From NCBI GenBank assembly GCA_029891345.1, contig CM056994.1, forward strand, positions 63,163,251 to 63,227,250: a stretch of DNA of 64,000 bases. The letters are read 5' to 3'. This document shows, piece after piece, positions 33,090 to 46,050 of this stretch; within the stretch, counting starts at the first letter, position 1; each line of letters starts with the position of its first letter. A program made the position numbers and the translations under genes. The DNA comes from Dryococelus australis. Taxonomy: Eukaryota > Arthropoda > Insecta > Phasmatodea > Phasmatidae. The notes beneath the pieces are model-generated. The model searched no databases. It was not told the DNA's origin and was given only the letters and a program-made list of their open reading frames with translations.

Positions 33090-33745
33090 AGAAATACAGT
33101 GAATGTGTGCTCTATTACCTGTACAGCCACTTGGGAGCATCTGCCGAGGGAACAGATACCTTTTTCACAGTGATTGGCTCCTAAATGTGATGAGTAGTGG
33201 AATTCAGGCCTCGCTATCAACAGTCCCTGAACATGGATGTAGGTTCTGAGTTCAAGTCTTCCCAACTCAGGGAACAACCCCTCTGGTGCCTAAACACTGT
33301 GGAGAGGGCAAACACCAAGCCGACAAGATGCACTCGAGAAGCAGAGTACCTATCTATGGGCTCTACCGTTCTGCCTTCCACGGTATGCCGAAAGGTTTGC
33401 CGTGTCAAATGTGTGTGTGGGTTTGCAAGCAGTGTTTTGGCTCAAAAGAGTAACTTTCCCGGGTTACCTGTGTTTCTCTCAATGGGGCGAGGTCAACTGG
33501 GCAAGGTGCAAAGTCTACAGGAATGGGGTACCCTTGAGACATATAAAACACTGTGTTTATTCCTTCTTACAGGAAATAAATATATGTTGTCACACTACCT
33601 CCTACGTTTAGTAAGAGCTTAAGGAAGCTTAACCTATGCTTAACAAGTAGAGGCAACCTGTGTCTGAACTAACAATGGTGGGGTAGACGAGCACTATGAT
33701 AACATCCAAGACTCGTAACTAACTCCATATGTGATTGTTATGTAT
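33090..33745 (-). mobile_element. Family A LTR, truncated 5' LTR of the Ty3-like element
   Basis: U5 and part of R match 25091-25480 (for example AACACTGTGTTTATTCCTTC at 33548-33567). The match stops near 33745, before the TATA box and U3 found in the other copies. So the element lost its promoter, and no second LTR is recognisable on the far side near 29.2 kb. Confidence 0.75.
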
Positions 33746-35265
33746 TATGGGCTGTAGCGAAGAAACAAAGCGTTACCTATGTTCATATAACATTTTTTCA
33801 TCATCCAGATGTGAGGAATGTTCCCCCGAAGTACTGACATGTAATTTTGCAACGTTATGTATAGACACACCTTTTTTCTGCAATGTGTGAAATTTTCATG
33901 TAGGCCTAATTTGCTTGGGTTATTTGAAATTGTGAAACAAGCAAACACTTTGTGAAGAGACAAACTAATTGTGTTCAGACTCACATTTGAAGAAGTAAAA
34001 ACATAGTTGGTTTGAGCATTTAATTTCAGAAATTTATGCTGAATCAATTTTTAGAATGTTGGTTTGCATAATTGATTACTTGTAGGAACAACATTCAATT
34101 GAATGAGACATTAAATTTTAAATGGGGTTTGTAATAATAATCACAAGCAACCTTTCTAATTAACATATTTTTTATTGTGTAGTCTCCTTAAGAAATCAGA
34201 AACCTAACATAGACATTTTAAACCAAACAACGGTTGTGATGAAATTTGCATAATGTAAATAATTGCCAGTGACTTGTGTTTTCAAGGGTAATTTTCCTTC
34301 ATGTTTCCATCCTATTTGATGTTTAGTGATGTTCGCACATATTGTTTGTTAGTTAACTCCATTGCCACAAGACTCGTTTGCTAAGCTTAGCAGTCGGCTC
34401 GGAGTCCATGGAAGCTCTCAGCTTGACTAAATCCCTTAGCTTTCTTTTACACAAGTTATATTCCTGCTGTGCGATACGTAGGAAACCTGGGTAGAGGTCG
34501 CTTTTTATTCTCCACACCAGGCGGCCGCAGCAGAGCAATTAGCTGACACAAGCCTTACAAGTGGGGCTTTGGGCAATTTTTATTATTTTATTTAATATTA
34601 ATTGGAACAATTACAATCATAATTTGATTCTCCCCAAGGGTCGAATTTTATTCCGTGTGCCATCCACTATGTCTTTTCATTCTTTTTACAGGTTCAACTC
34701 TGTCACCTTTTTATTTTACGAACCCAAGACTTAACGCTCTTTTTGTAGGGCGGCACACATTAACAAAGAAGGCTTCGCAGGCATTTCTGACACCGGAATA
34801 TCCCCCTCGCAACATGACCTGGCACAACCCTCAAGAGCTCATGAAAAAAGATGACACAGAGCTTCTTTCGCAGCCTTGGAACAGCTGCACAGCAAGGAGG
34901 AAGAGGGAGAGAACACCACTTCACCATGCAACCGAGAGAGACAGAGATGTCTAGCCAGCCAGCGCTTCGAAGAGAGCAAATAAAAGAGTCACGTGCCTTA
35001 TGTGGCCATGTACTATCCAAGCAGTCAACTGACTTCACTGCTTAAGGTTGAGCACAGAGCAGAGAGAATCGCACAGAAGAGAGGTAACTACATAAGCAAA
35101 CCAGGAGAGAAAAAAATTTGTTCTTGAGGGCACTGTGCTACATTCCCTCAAAATAATTTCTTTCTCGTTTCTTCCTTCACGGATGAGCATTCGTCGCAAT
35201 GGAGAGGGGGTAAATTGACGCATGACATCTTTTAAACATTTATTTAACAACAGTCACGTCAGTGA
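33746..35265. other. Intron DNA, no recognised feature
   Basis: The first 800 bases are AT-rich and hold a 100-codon minus-strand frame (33745-34047) with no recognisable motif. From 34350 to 35250 the sequence is more mixed and includes overlapping open frames on both strands that I regard as chance. It could contain old LTR sequence upstream of the unit at 35270. Confidence 0.4.
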
Positions 35266-35269
35266 GCCA

Positions 35270-36350
35270 GCCTTGCCCCTCGATTTCCACAGAGTTCTCA
35301 TTGTTGCCACGCATCATCAGATGCAAGATTGTACTGTTTACTACAGCTCATGGGCAGACGCTTCCGCCTGAAGATTGTACTATTCACTGGCCAAGCAACG
35401 GATGCTATGCATCCAAGGCACTAAGTACCACAGCATGCTGCCAGATGGCTCTACCAGTACTTTCCGCCACATCATGATCTCCAAGCCTGCCGGTGACGTC
35501 ATACCTTGAGGAAGCTATGCTACAGCTACCCTCTCTTCATTGACCACCCCTATCCAGCTGATTGAAGAGGAATCACCAGCCAGAGTATAAATAGCAGGTC
35601 AGTCGCCTGCTCGTGAACAGTCTTCATTTTCTCCACCGCATACTTTGCCAGAGAACCTTACCAGCCTGCTCATTAGCTCTTGCCTGCCTGTTCCTTCACC
35701 ACATCTATGCAGAAGTACTCTCCTCTCCTTTCCTTGAACTCCACCGCAACTCTTTGCCGGAGATATCCTTCTACCAGTCTATCTTCACTGCACACTGTGC
35801 CGAAGCTCCAACCATCGCCAAAATTATCTACACACCTAGACACTGCAGCACCTTCTGGGAAAACACTAGTAGGAGTAGTACCAGTTCAAGTTAGTTTCAT
35901 AATGCTTGTCTACCCTGTCATTGTTAGCATAGGACCAGGTCACCTTCACCTGGCTCAGTGTAGGTTAAGCTTCCATAATCTCTTGCTGATGTTAGTTTAT
36001 TTCCCATAAGAAGGAATAAGCAGATTGTTTGCCAATTCAAAGGTGTCTTTCCCGTAGTAGTAATTCCTCTCCCATGGAGTCCACGCCTATTTAAAGGATT
36101 GTAGATGACCAGGAAGTTATTCAATTGCGCAAAACACCTATCAAGTACCCACATGTACATTGAACGGCCACCCTTTCTGTGCACCACGGTGGGCAGAGCA
36201 GTAGAGCCCCGACACCAGATATTCTCTCTCTTGGGGTCAGCTTGCCTGCTCAGTGGTTACTCTCTCCACGGCGTCGGAGCTAGTGTTACCTGAGTTGAAG
36301 GAGACTGTTCTTCCTGGGATACTCAGTCATGTACTGGGACTATCCGCAGG
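35270..36350 (+). mobile_element. Family A LTR, plus-strand copy with promoter
   Basis: TATA box TATAAATA at 35586-35593 is followed by GCAGGTCAGTCGCCTGCTCG, the counterpart of 61147. GATTGTACTGTTTACTACAG and ACTATTCACTGGCC upstream match U3. CTCGTCTACC, TAGGTTAAGC and GTGGGCAGAGCAGTAGAGCC downstream match R and U5 (compare 61769-61782). A gag fragment follows. Confidence 0.7.
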
Positions 36351-36379
36351 TGAAATCTACCTCTCCCTGCTTACTGCGT

Positions 36380-37165
36380 TTCGATGCCTAGTACAGGGAC
36401 AGAGGTACCGTATTCAGTTGCCAGACACTGCACGTGGCTGTACAGAAGTATAGAACAACACATCACCTGCTGTCTTGGACGTGAGAGGATGTCTCTGTCC
36501 AAATGCCCTACTCCTGTGGGACTGATATCCTAGAGAAGGTTAGACTGTTGCTTACTGCCTCTGGGCATCTGCAGGAGCTGAATCCCTTCCTGGCCGCACT
36601 TACAAAACCCTCACCGAGAGATCAAGCCCAGGCATTGTACCACCTGCAGAGACCGTAAATGCCAGGGATTCCGAAAGCTCTCTTTGAAGCTTCCATTCGT
36701 CTGAGCGAGGAAACACACCCGTTGTTTGTAGCTTACTTGAGTGGACAGGATAAGTCCTTGGGAATTGCTAGTCCATGCTTTTGGGGAATTGAGCTAGTGG
36801 TACCACCACCTGTGACCCTCTTAACCTACGAGCCCCTGCACACCGACCTCACCAGTACAAGGCTCTAGCCAGACAGAAATGACACAGGTTAAGCAGTCTT
36901 CACAGGTTATCCGTCATCCAGGTGTACCACCCAGAACCAATGCACTGAAATGCAAAGTAATTCTTGCAGAACCTGATTTTGTGCCCTGCCGCAAAGCTTC
37001 CAAGCCAGTACTTTACACTGGATGCTTTTCATTACGTCGTAAAGACTGAATTAAACCAAAAATTCCTGCCACTGGATGCGCCTGACCTAGCACCTACCAA
37101 AGTACTTGTGGATGTGGTGACGTTCCTCCACTAACCTCAGGGCATCACGTGTCAAACTTAAAAAA
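36380..37165 (+). pseudogene. gag: Family A gag N-terminal region
   Basis: A Met at 36507 starts MPYSCGTDILEKVRLLLTAS, then GHLQELNPFLAALTKPSPRD and QAQALYHLQRP to a stop. The same line continues at 36659 with MPGIPKALFEASIRLSEETH. Near 36990, CRKASKPVLYTG is the counterpart of CGKATRPVLYTG at 20330-20400. Sequence related to the plus copy (GTCAAACTT-like block at 37150) ends near 37165. No PHD fingers, capsid, pol or 3' LTR follow. Confidence 0.6.
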
Positions 37166-38409
37166 GTGTCTTGTACATCTAAAAAAGGGAGTGCAAAATA
37201 AAAAAAAAGGTTATGTTACAGGTTTTTTTGCCACTGTAATATTTTATTTTTGTGGCTGACAGGTGATTTCTGGGACTTGCCACCAGTTTCCATCACTTGT
37301 GTTTTCTCATGCAAATTAATGTAACATATATGCGATGAGAAAAACATCCAACTGACAGTCGTAATCACACTGAATGCAATGATGCCATCAATAACTGAAG
37401 AGAGAGACATTCTGTCATCACACTTGCTAGAATATCATTGTCCAGTGAACTATATCCTTATTCCCAGGACCCCCAAACTTACACAATAGTCCTATAAACA
37501 CAGCCAGAGCTTCCCAGTTGTAGGAAGATGGGAGGAGTGAAAGAGAGGTGCAGACCCCTATACTCCACCGGGTAATGCGTCAGTTAGCAAGTTTATTCCA
37601 CTTGCTGTGAAACAAACCACTCCTATTTCCTGTCAAGGATGGAGGAGGGCAGTACTATTATCAGTATCATGTACTTTATCGAAGGGAACAGTAGAGTGCT
37701 GCTACACTCTATGTCTATAGTTACCAAGTAGGCAGATTGTCGAAATGGGGTAAACACTGAACAGAAGGATAGGGTGTAGATGCAAAGTGTGCTGAGAAGT
37801 GAAAAACAGCAGCCTGTATCTTGGAAGGTAGCTGAAGAACAAAGATCTTAATTGCAAACGAGTGTATATTAACTGACTGGTGACATGGCGACACATGAAA
37901 AGTGAGGGTAATTTCAGATTGGGTACAACTTACAGAACTGAACAATGTAGGGCTTAACTGTAGATATTTGAATCTAAGCATACAAAGTTGGCAAAGCTGT
38001 CATGGCAGCTCAATAACTACTGTTGAGATGCTGGTGAGTGGCCAGAAAACTGTGTGAAGGGTAGTTCTTGGCCCTTATTTACCTGCTCTGTGAGGATAAT
38101 AAGGGAGGGGGCAAGAGCAGATCATCCCTCCTGCATGTTCAGGATGTGCATGCAAGACTGTCCAGCATGGACTTCCAAGGGGGAATAGTGGCAGTCACTT
38201 ACTCCTAATAATCACTCTGGAGTAGAGAAAAAGGCAATGGTGTGCACATTGCTAACCTGGCAACATGCCATCAGTGACGGTGCTCAGCATAACAGTGCTA
38301 ACTGGATGTGCTTTTTGCATGTTGATTAGTCTTGGGACTGCTGCTTTATAGGTTAGCTTCTCTGCAGTTTGAAATAGTGAATTGCAAGTTATGTGCTTGT
38401 TAATTGCAG
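37166..38409. other. Intron 1, 3' end
   Basis: AT-rich, with no recognised repeat. It ends in the acceptor TTGCAG at 38404-38409 of the next SCYL2 exon. The region just upstream of the acceptor (38252-38400) has an overlapping minus frame, which I treat as chance. Confidence 0.6.
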
Positions 38410-38552
38410 GTGGACTACTTTGAGGATGTGGGAGTGAAGACTCTGAACTACCTAGACTCGTTGTTCCAGTGGGACAACCTGCAGAAGTCACAGTTCTATA
38501 AGGGCTTGCCACAAGTGCTGCAGAACCTTCCTCATAGGGTGTGCATTTTCAG
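38410..38552 (+). CDS. SCYL2: SCYL2-like exon
   Basis: This exon encodes VDYFEDVGVKTLNYLDSLFQ, WDNLQKSQFYKGLPQVLQNL and PHRVCIF, then two bases of a split Arg codon. It begins directly after the previous exon's FIK and follows the SCYL2 segment that links the pseudokinase domain to the HEAT-like repeats (the DNLQKSQF...KGLP motif is highly conserved in this family). The length is 143 bases, phase 0 in and phase 2 out. The donor GTGAGG begins at 38553. No stop or indel is visible. Confidence 0.95.
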
Positions 38553-41138
38553 GTGAGGGCACTTCTCTACTTGTTACAGGCAGGTAGTTCTAGCATTTTG
38601 CTGAGCAGCTGTTAGAGTTCTTAGAAGTATCCATGCAACTCTTTTGCAAGTGTGGCAACAGATCTTGTTCAATGTGTATAGTGTTTTTCTGTAAGTTGAA
38701 ATATTGAGCTCAGTACACGGGTAACCTCAAATATAACACAATAAAAGTTTGGACATTATTTACCCTAGATATACATGCAAATATTACATTTTTAATTTAT
38801 TAGTTTGTTTTCCCAGAGTTACAAAATGTATTCTTTAACAAACATATTTATATATCATTAGAAAGTGAGATTATATTGCCCATTTAGATGCATAATAAAA
38901 GACATGTCTAAATGTTCAGATTTACTGAAATTAATTAAAATAAAGTGTAAAATGATGATAAAAATGGTTTTTTTTTCGTGTGAATTTGCAGTTTGTGGAG
39001 GTTATAATCATTTCTAGCTAGGAAATGTACTTATAGCATTTATTTGTATCTATATAGTTAAAACTATTTTCCACCTTCTGTACTCATTATTTTACAATAA
39101 GAAGAAAATATGTTTCAAAAGTTTTGATGCATTATAATTGCAGTGCAAATTTTAGCATACAACATGTGTGTGTTAAATAATTGCAGAACAGCCAAAATGT
39201 ATGGAAACGTATGACTTAAGCTACTTCATTCAACATTGGGCAGCAGTGTGGTTGGTAATGTCAATTTATTAGTGGTGTATTGCTTTTTGTACCTGCTGGG
39301 AAATAGTTTTGCAATCTGAGAATGCAAAAACTACTGTCGACTTCATTCAAGTGTAGGGTTATGTGAATATAAGAAATTTGGTTACCGAAAGTTGTAACAA
39401 AATGAGAATTCTTGAATTTGATTAATTTTCTGGTGTTTAATGTAGTATGTTCATTTAGTTCACCAGCAAAGAAAATTTTTGCCTGTAAAATCATCTTGTT
39501 TATTTTCATTATTTTATTACTGAAATAACTATATAAAACGACAATTTAAATGTAGGCAAGACCCGTGTGGCAAATATTCCATATTCTACTTTTTTTTTTG
39601 TGTGATTTTGCAACAAATTTGTTATAATGAATAACTTTCTAAAATGTTTTGAAATTTGTTAATCTTTCATTAAGGCTGAGCTCTAATAACACTGTTTTAC
39701 ATTTTAGTTTCAGTTTCACTAAAGTTTATAAATCCTTCGTTTTTGTTTTGTGAGAAGAAAAGTCACATTCGCGAAGCCCTAGTAAAAAAAAACCACACAC
39801 ACACGCACACGTGCACACACACGCACACACACAGAGTCAGAACTCAAAATTACGACCTTTCATGGTTCCTAGGAAAATAGTTGGTACTTTAAAGGTGTTG
39901 TTTGAATTTGGGCTACTTCTGATCCACCCTAGCCTCCTATATGCAAAAATTGCATTAGAAGATTACTTAGGTATTTTTTTGCACAGGTTTGGCTGCATAA
40001 TTACACTTTACATGTGTTAAAATTTTTCTTCTTACTTTTTAAAACATGGCAGAAGCATTACTAAATCAAGCATTTTCCTTTTAATGACATAAGGAAGGGA
40101 GAAGAGAAAGGCAGTTTAGAAAAATGTGAATGCATTCCTGCATCCATCTCCTGAACAATTTAATATTTTTGCAGAAGTGTGATGGCATGCCTCTTGCTTC
40201 CACTCTAGAATTGCAATCCAAGAAACGTGTCCAAAAAGTAGACTAGGTCATCAACAACTGTAGCAAAATAAATCCAAAAAATATGTGTCAAAAATCCAAA
40301 TCCAAGCAAAATAGCATAATTAAGTCATTAATAAATAGAGATCTAAATAAATCCAACTACAGTATAAATCATAGTCAGCAAAAAAAAGTTAAAAATCATA
40401 ATTATAGCACTAGACAGTCACAAACGTATGTAACAACAAGCAAACTCCTCAGGAATAATAGGGGGGCCAGATGAGTGGAACAGACGAGGTAAAAAAAGGA
40501 GCGTAAAAGTCAGAGATAATTATAATTATTTACAATTTTAAATGTCAACAGTTTAAATTATTGCCAATAGACTGGCAATGCCAACAAGTTTTAGTGAACT
40601 GAAACGTGTTCCTTTGTTGTAAATTTCAGTAATAGAATACAAATTTCTTTATGAAAGGGGAAAAAACTTTTTTTTGGCCCAATCATTTATTTTATATACA
40701 CTGAATAAGTAAATTATTTTTCTTGTACAAACATAAATATACAAAAAATTCTGTATTTGAGTTCATCTGTCTTGATACTGATTGTTTGAAATAGTCTTAA
40801 ATCTACTAAATAATTTTTATTTTCAATTGTTATAAAATGTAAACATTGCTTTAAGGTTTTAAGTAATATTATTTTAATATTTTTAGAATTAGTATAGTTT
40901 CATTTGCATTTGCCACAACGTGAGCAAACAAATAGATTTTAGCACCATCCATAGTCCATGTATTATTATTGGTAAATACAAGTGTTGGGAATCTATGCAT
41001 AGAAAACCATGTATAAAATGTAGAATATATAGTATAATACATAGAGAACTGTAAAAATCATGTGTGATATATTGTCTCAATTTTATTTACATTAATGTTT
41101 GTTAAGTTGGTTAAAACTTTTTTTAATGTGTTGATGCA
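38553..41138. other. Intron 2, first part: AT-rich, no gene
   Basis: It includes a mixed CA/CG dinucleotide microsatellite at about 39795-39833 and many short A/T runs. I see no transposon or conserved open frame. Confidence 0.6.
39795..39833 (+). repeat. CA-rich microsatellite
   Basis: ACACACACACGCACACGTGC followed by further CA units, with some CG interruptions. Confidence 0.9.
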
Positions 41139-42200
41139 TGTCAACATGCTGCACAACACACTTGCGCTCTCTACGGGCGAGTTCGCCCCATCTTGAGCTG
41201 ACGAGAGCTCATGGCAAGTCATAAAGAGTGGCAAAGTAATTTCACGTATTGGCCAAAGAAACTCCATATTAAGGCAGCCTTGGACGTAAAGATGATTTAC
41301 GTGATTAATTATGAAATGTACGGCCCGCCCAGAATCCAGCATGTATTCGCCACCCCGTGAATAAATAAAATATTTTTGATGAACCAGTACCCTACATTTA
41401 ACTGTGGAAGAAGTTCCTGCGACAACACGACAGAGCAGCACTTCTGCTGCCCTGTGACGTTACATCCCGCCAGCCTCAGGACGAGGTGTTTAAATTTGTC
41501 GTCACCTTCACGTAGGGAGATAAGAAATGAGCTGCACCGCCACAACCCTGATAAACCTACCCCTGGGCTGGAAGGCTACTCTACCATACACCCCCGCACT
41601 TCTGGGAGATCGCTGACCACTGGATTTTTCACTATATAATGGAAGTCCGAGAGCACACCCTTGCAGAGACACCGAGCTTACCGGCCGCGTAGGTCAGTGA
41701 GCACTCCCTAGTCTGCAGAAGACCTCTTTCTCGTCTCCTCAGCCTGCGACACGACTCAACCTCTCCAGCAGCCTGCAACATGGCTTCAACCATCTCTGCA
41801 GACTGAGAAGACTGAACGTTTTGCAGCTTGAAGAAGACTCGTCCACAACTGTACCAGCTGACCACAAGGACGGCCTGATGCCAGAGGTAAACCAGACATC
41901 CTATACCCTGTACCCTTTACCCCAGTCAACTTCCATGACTTCGCAGTAGCAGGTTGTCGCGATGTAATTTACCCTTCTGGATAATCCCTGTAAATTTAGA
42001 GACGCTGTAAAGAGCGTATTTTAAATAAATTTAAAACCTAGTATTTTTATTATTATTTTATCAGGCTCACCTTCGCCTGTGTACTTGCATAACTCGTTTT
42101 ATAAATTGTTTAGCCAGTTTATAATATAACTGGTGATTTTCCCATTTTCCTAGTAACATAATGAATTTTACGTGAATTTAAATTGTTTTGCTTACCGTCA
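41139..42200 (+). mobile_element. Family C LTR, copy 2
   Basis: It starts TGTCAACATGCTGCACAACA, preceded by ATGCA. The TATA box TATATAAT is at 41633-41640. The leader is rich in CAG and CTC, and GTAGCAGGTTGTCGCGATG (41947-41965) matches copy 1 at 4968. The polyadenylation-like TAAATAAATT lies near 42022. The 3' boundary, near 42200, is approximate. Confidence 0.7.
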
Positions 42201-42289
42201 TTTTAACTGTAGTTCCTGGATCACAATTATTCTTAATATTCTTTTTGTATGTCAGTAAATCTTGTAACAGGTGTAATAGCAAAACCCCG

Positions 42290-43330
42290 TGGAAGACTAT
42301 CCATGAGGCACACCAAACTCCACAGGAGACGGAGCTTGCAGAAAGCCTTAGTCTGCACAAGATACGCCGCTACTCTTGGGTTCCCGATGTTCCCACGCTT
42401 ATCTTCGGTGATGTCCCAATACTGGCCTGCACGTTTATACCTCAGGGCCTTGGGTGTGACTGAGCACGTCATGCCCCCATGATTGCACATCTGCGGAAGG
42501 GTCAGAGGACAGTACAGATGCGCCATAAGAAGGGTGGAACTAAGTGTCATGTACGACGTAGAGAACGCCGTGCCTTACAGAGAGCTTTAAATTCTAATCC
42601 CTAATAACGAAGCCACGAGCGAGGTTGAACCTTCTCTTACGGAACCTGAATTCACACCTAGGCCGATCTCACAGTTCGTCCCCCTCGACCACTGGTCGCC
42701 CTTAAATACGTATTTAGGTGCTTTTTGACCAGAATACGATCCAGAACTGACACGTCGTACCCAGCAGGAGACTCCACCGCCAGTATTAAGCATTCCCCCA
42801 CCCAAGGAAGTCCGGCCAAAGGACGAGCCAAATACGTGTTTGATCAAATTTGCTTCGAGGAAGATGGTCCGGGTTCGACTCCCGCCAAAGGTAGTCCCTA
42901 AGCTTCGCGTAGTTTATCCCCGTGCAAACTATGTTCCAGCACGTTGGCGTACACGGCCACTGTGAATAACCCCGATCTCTCCAGCCATATCATCCACCCC
43001 TATGAACACGATCGTTTAAATCCCCCTCACATCTCGTACTACCCAGGACAACTGGCGTCCCGCCTCACCGCAATCTTAGCGGTGAGGAAGATTGAACACC
43101 CTGGGCAGGAAACAATCTTGTTTCGCCTCACTCTGGGGTTTGACTCCCCTCTCTTCCGACGGTATTCTCCCATTAAGCGGCCTCCCACAGAATCTACCAT
43201 GACCCACTTGGCCAATACAATCGTTAACACACCGTGGTAGGTTTATGTGACGAATCAGGGAGAGTGGTCAGTGCCTTAACCACTATCCCTCAAGATAGGA
43301 GCTTGTGTCAGTGTATTAAAACATCTTTAC
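42290..43330 (+). pseudogene. Family C gag-like region, copy 2 (least broken)
   Basis: PQETELAESLSLHKIRRYSW starts near 42318 and matches copy 1. A Pro-rich middle (PPPKEVRPKDEPN, IKFASRKMVRVRLPP, about 42790-42890) matches copy 3. The final open piece 42944-43240 carries GQLASRLTAILAVRKIEHPG and FRLTLGFDSPLFRRYSP. The three copies agree that these blocks follow the LTR in this order. No zinc knuckle, protease or RT is present. I cannot name the domain. After 43330 the DNA becomes AT-rich intron with no 3' LTR. Confidence 0.6.
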
Positions 43331-44254
43331 ACACTTCTCCACCAGGTATATAAAAATTTCCATTATAAGGACATTTTTAACCAGTAAATAGAACATTGTT
43401 AATAGTGCATGAAAATAGCAAATGATATAAATACTAAATAGATACTGAGATTATCAATAACTGGTATAATTTGTGCTAAATTAAAAATAACTATCCCATA
43501 GGACGTATGACTCCAACAATAAAACACCCTAAAGTAATATTACCTCAATCAAGTTTTTTTAACACAAGATGCTGTTAAATATAATACCCTTAATGTAGTT
43601 TAAGCTGCCCAAATGAAGATGCTCTCAAATTCAATATTGCCAGAAAGTGATATGATACCCTGAAATTGACTAGAAAATAAGATGCCTCTGTAGACTGCAT
43701 ACAAGATAATAATACAAATTTTTAGTAATATCTGTATAGTGTGCTACACTTCAAATGCAGTAAAAGAAAAGGAAACCACATTTCCCTCCTTTACTTGTGT
43801 ATGATTTTCTAATTATGAAGCCCTGCCAGTTAATTTTGACTTGAGAGTTTCTTAAATTCCATGTAGGCTAATGAAATACACATCCTGTGTAATATATTAA
43901 CATGAATTATTACAGTAAGCAAATATACTGACTAAAAATTTATTTGTGGAAATATATCAGCCAATTGAAAATTATGGGGGAAACCATTGCTGTTGTAATT
44001 ATTACTGTTTGTCATTACATATGCTACAAAATGCTTTTCAAAATGCTTTTTTCATGTACTTCTAGACATTGTTAACGGGAAAAAAAGGATAAACAGACTG
44101 TACTTTACAATGTGGTTATGTTATACAAAACTGGAATTAATAGTAATTTATACAATTACATTATAAAGGGTCAGATAATTTACCATAAAAAATTAGTAGA
44201 AAGTCCACTTAATAAAGTAATCAACCTAATAGCAAATTACTTATACCTTTCAAG
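43331..44254. other. AT-rich intron DNA
   Basis: No open frame, repeat or recognised element. Confidence 0.6.
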
Positions 44255-44690
44255 ATAGCCAAAACGAGCTAAAACGTTATGTAAAAAATGTTATACACAG
44301 CAATATAAATATAATCATAACTTTTATTTTGTTATGACAATGATGTTATAGTGTATTTTAATGTTTTAGGTTACCTCAAGCTACAGCAACGCAAATATAC
44401 TCATAACGTTTACTTTGTTATGACCATGACATTATAGTGCACCTTAACGTTATCACATTACCACAAACTAAAGCGTTATTTAAATAACGTTATTTACAGA
44501 GATGCAAATATAGTAGTTACATCTTTTAGTGAGTTAAATACCATGACTTCAAGTGCCCCGTAAAGTTATTTTTGTACCATAAGCTATAGCATTATGCGAA
44601 TAGCGTTATTCATAGCAACAAAAATATACTAATAATTTCACTCGGTTATGTACCATCATGTTATAGTGAATGTAACGTTATAGAGTTATC
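44255..44690 (+). repeat. Decayed minisatellite, about four units of ~115 bases
   Basis: Units begin near 44255, 44371, 44457 and 44576. Each contains, in order, an AAGCTA-like block, a GTTAT(T)..ACAG block, CAAATATA, a TTTNNTTNGTTATG block, CATGACATTATAGTG and a TAACGTTAT block. The second unit lacks about 30 bases. Divergence between units is high, so the array is old. Confidence 0.7.
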
Positions 44691-46050
44691 ACATACTGTA
44701 AAAGTTCTGTACTGTATTTACCGAAATTATGTAACAAGCAAATTTGTTACTCCATAAACTAAATGTTACTGTTAAGTTATTCACCCTTGGTTTTAACATG
44801 TATTTAGACGATTTTGCTACTTTACAGCAAGCAAGAAGTTCCGTTATGAAAAAATAGTGGATAAAAATTAATCAAGCAACCCTTAATACGTATTTCCTAC
44901 AAAGAAATATACGTGGTTTTTGTCGTTCTTTGCCTTTCATTGGAGGAGGTTAATTTTGAACAGAATTTTACTTAACTACACCTAAATTGAAAAAAAAATT
45001 TTCAGTGTTAATTTATTTTATAGTGTATTCTTGCATTGTTCCTTGAAATAATGAAGAAATACATACTGAATTGTACTCTACAATGTAAATGATTTTATCA
45101 ACGTGTCTACTTGCCGCTTGTAAGATGTGAAATGCATTGTTATTGTACACCGACAAGGGAAGCACGCACACTTGTAAAGGTAGAGGGAAGGAAGTTATTT
45201 TTAGAATCATGCAACTGCATAGTGGGACTTGTCATAGTCAATCCTGCATTTAAGTTAAAGATTGTGCATATTTGTTATATGAAATGACTTCCCCCTCAGG
45301 AGAAAAACTAGAAGCATGTTTTTCAATGGCAAGGCTACACAGCACTCGAAATGCCACAATTTATTGAATAGAAGAAAAAGTGTTTAAATTTAATTTTAAA
45401 GACAACGATGATACAGACAGAATGTCTGCTTGTTGTGATGAATTTTTAGTCATCTGACAGCTGTATGAGTCATGAGAAAGAGAAACTGGTGCATGCGGAC
45501 AATTAATAACACAACCGGAATATCACCGTCAGCTTGTGCAGTCAGAGCTTAGAGAGTGTGGTTAAATGTGGCACGACCTGTGACACTGCTGACGGTATTG
45601 CTGTTCATATCACTTACATATACAGTATGCCTATTACTGTATTCTTGCCGCTACACAGCAACAAGGACCTGTATTTTTCTCATTTCTGAGAAAAAAATGT
45701 GCAAGTGGTACATGGTTAAATACGGAATTTAACTGTCATTCACACTAGAGGAAGGGATGGTATGCCATCTGTTTCTATTTCCAGATTATCATCTAAGTCT
45801 AAACAAATTATAAAAATAATATGAAAGAAAGACACAAGAGTGCAAGTTGACGTGCTTGCCACAAATATGTATTACTCAGCAGAGTCCCAGAAAATATGTT
45901 AACTACACAAGCTCACATTGCTTCCTGTCCCTTGGACAGCTTATGGTCTGTCATAAATTACTAGAAATTCTTGCAGCTCATTGTCCCTCCTGGCTGCACA
46001 AATATCTTTGCCATGTTGAAAACATTAACGCTAAAGTGACTCACTTAAAT
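44691..46050. other. AT-rich intron DNA
   Basis: Short open frames only. I see no recognised element apart from the possible transposon end that follows. Confidence 0.55.

Noticed and set aside
33745..34047. 100-codon minus-strand open frame
   Set aside because: AT-rich frame with no recognised motif in intron DNA. No support for it being coding.
35040..35250. Additional exon or gene near the LTR at 35.3 kb
   Set aside because: Overlapping frames on both strands, no motif, and not flanked by splice sites in phase with SCYL2.
39795..39833. CRISPR-like or other regularly spaced array
   Set aside because: It is a simple CA microsatellite without spacers. No CRISPR-like structure exists in the window.
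42871..42885. GGTTCGACTCC-type tRNA T-arm
   Set aside because: No acceptor stem, anticodon arm or A box fits around it. In frame it encodes part of the conserved family C gag-like block (VRVRLPP).
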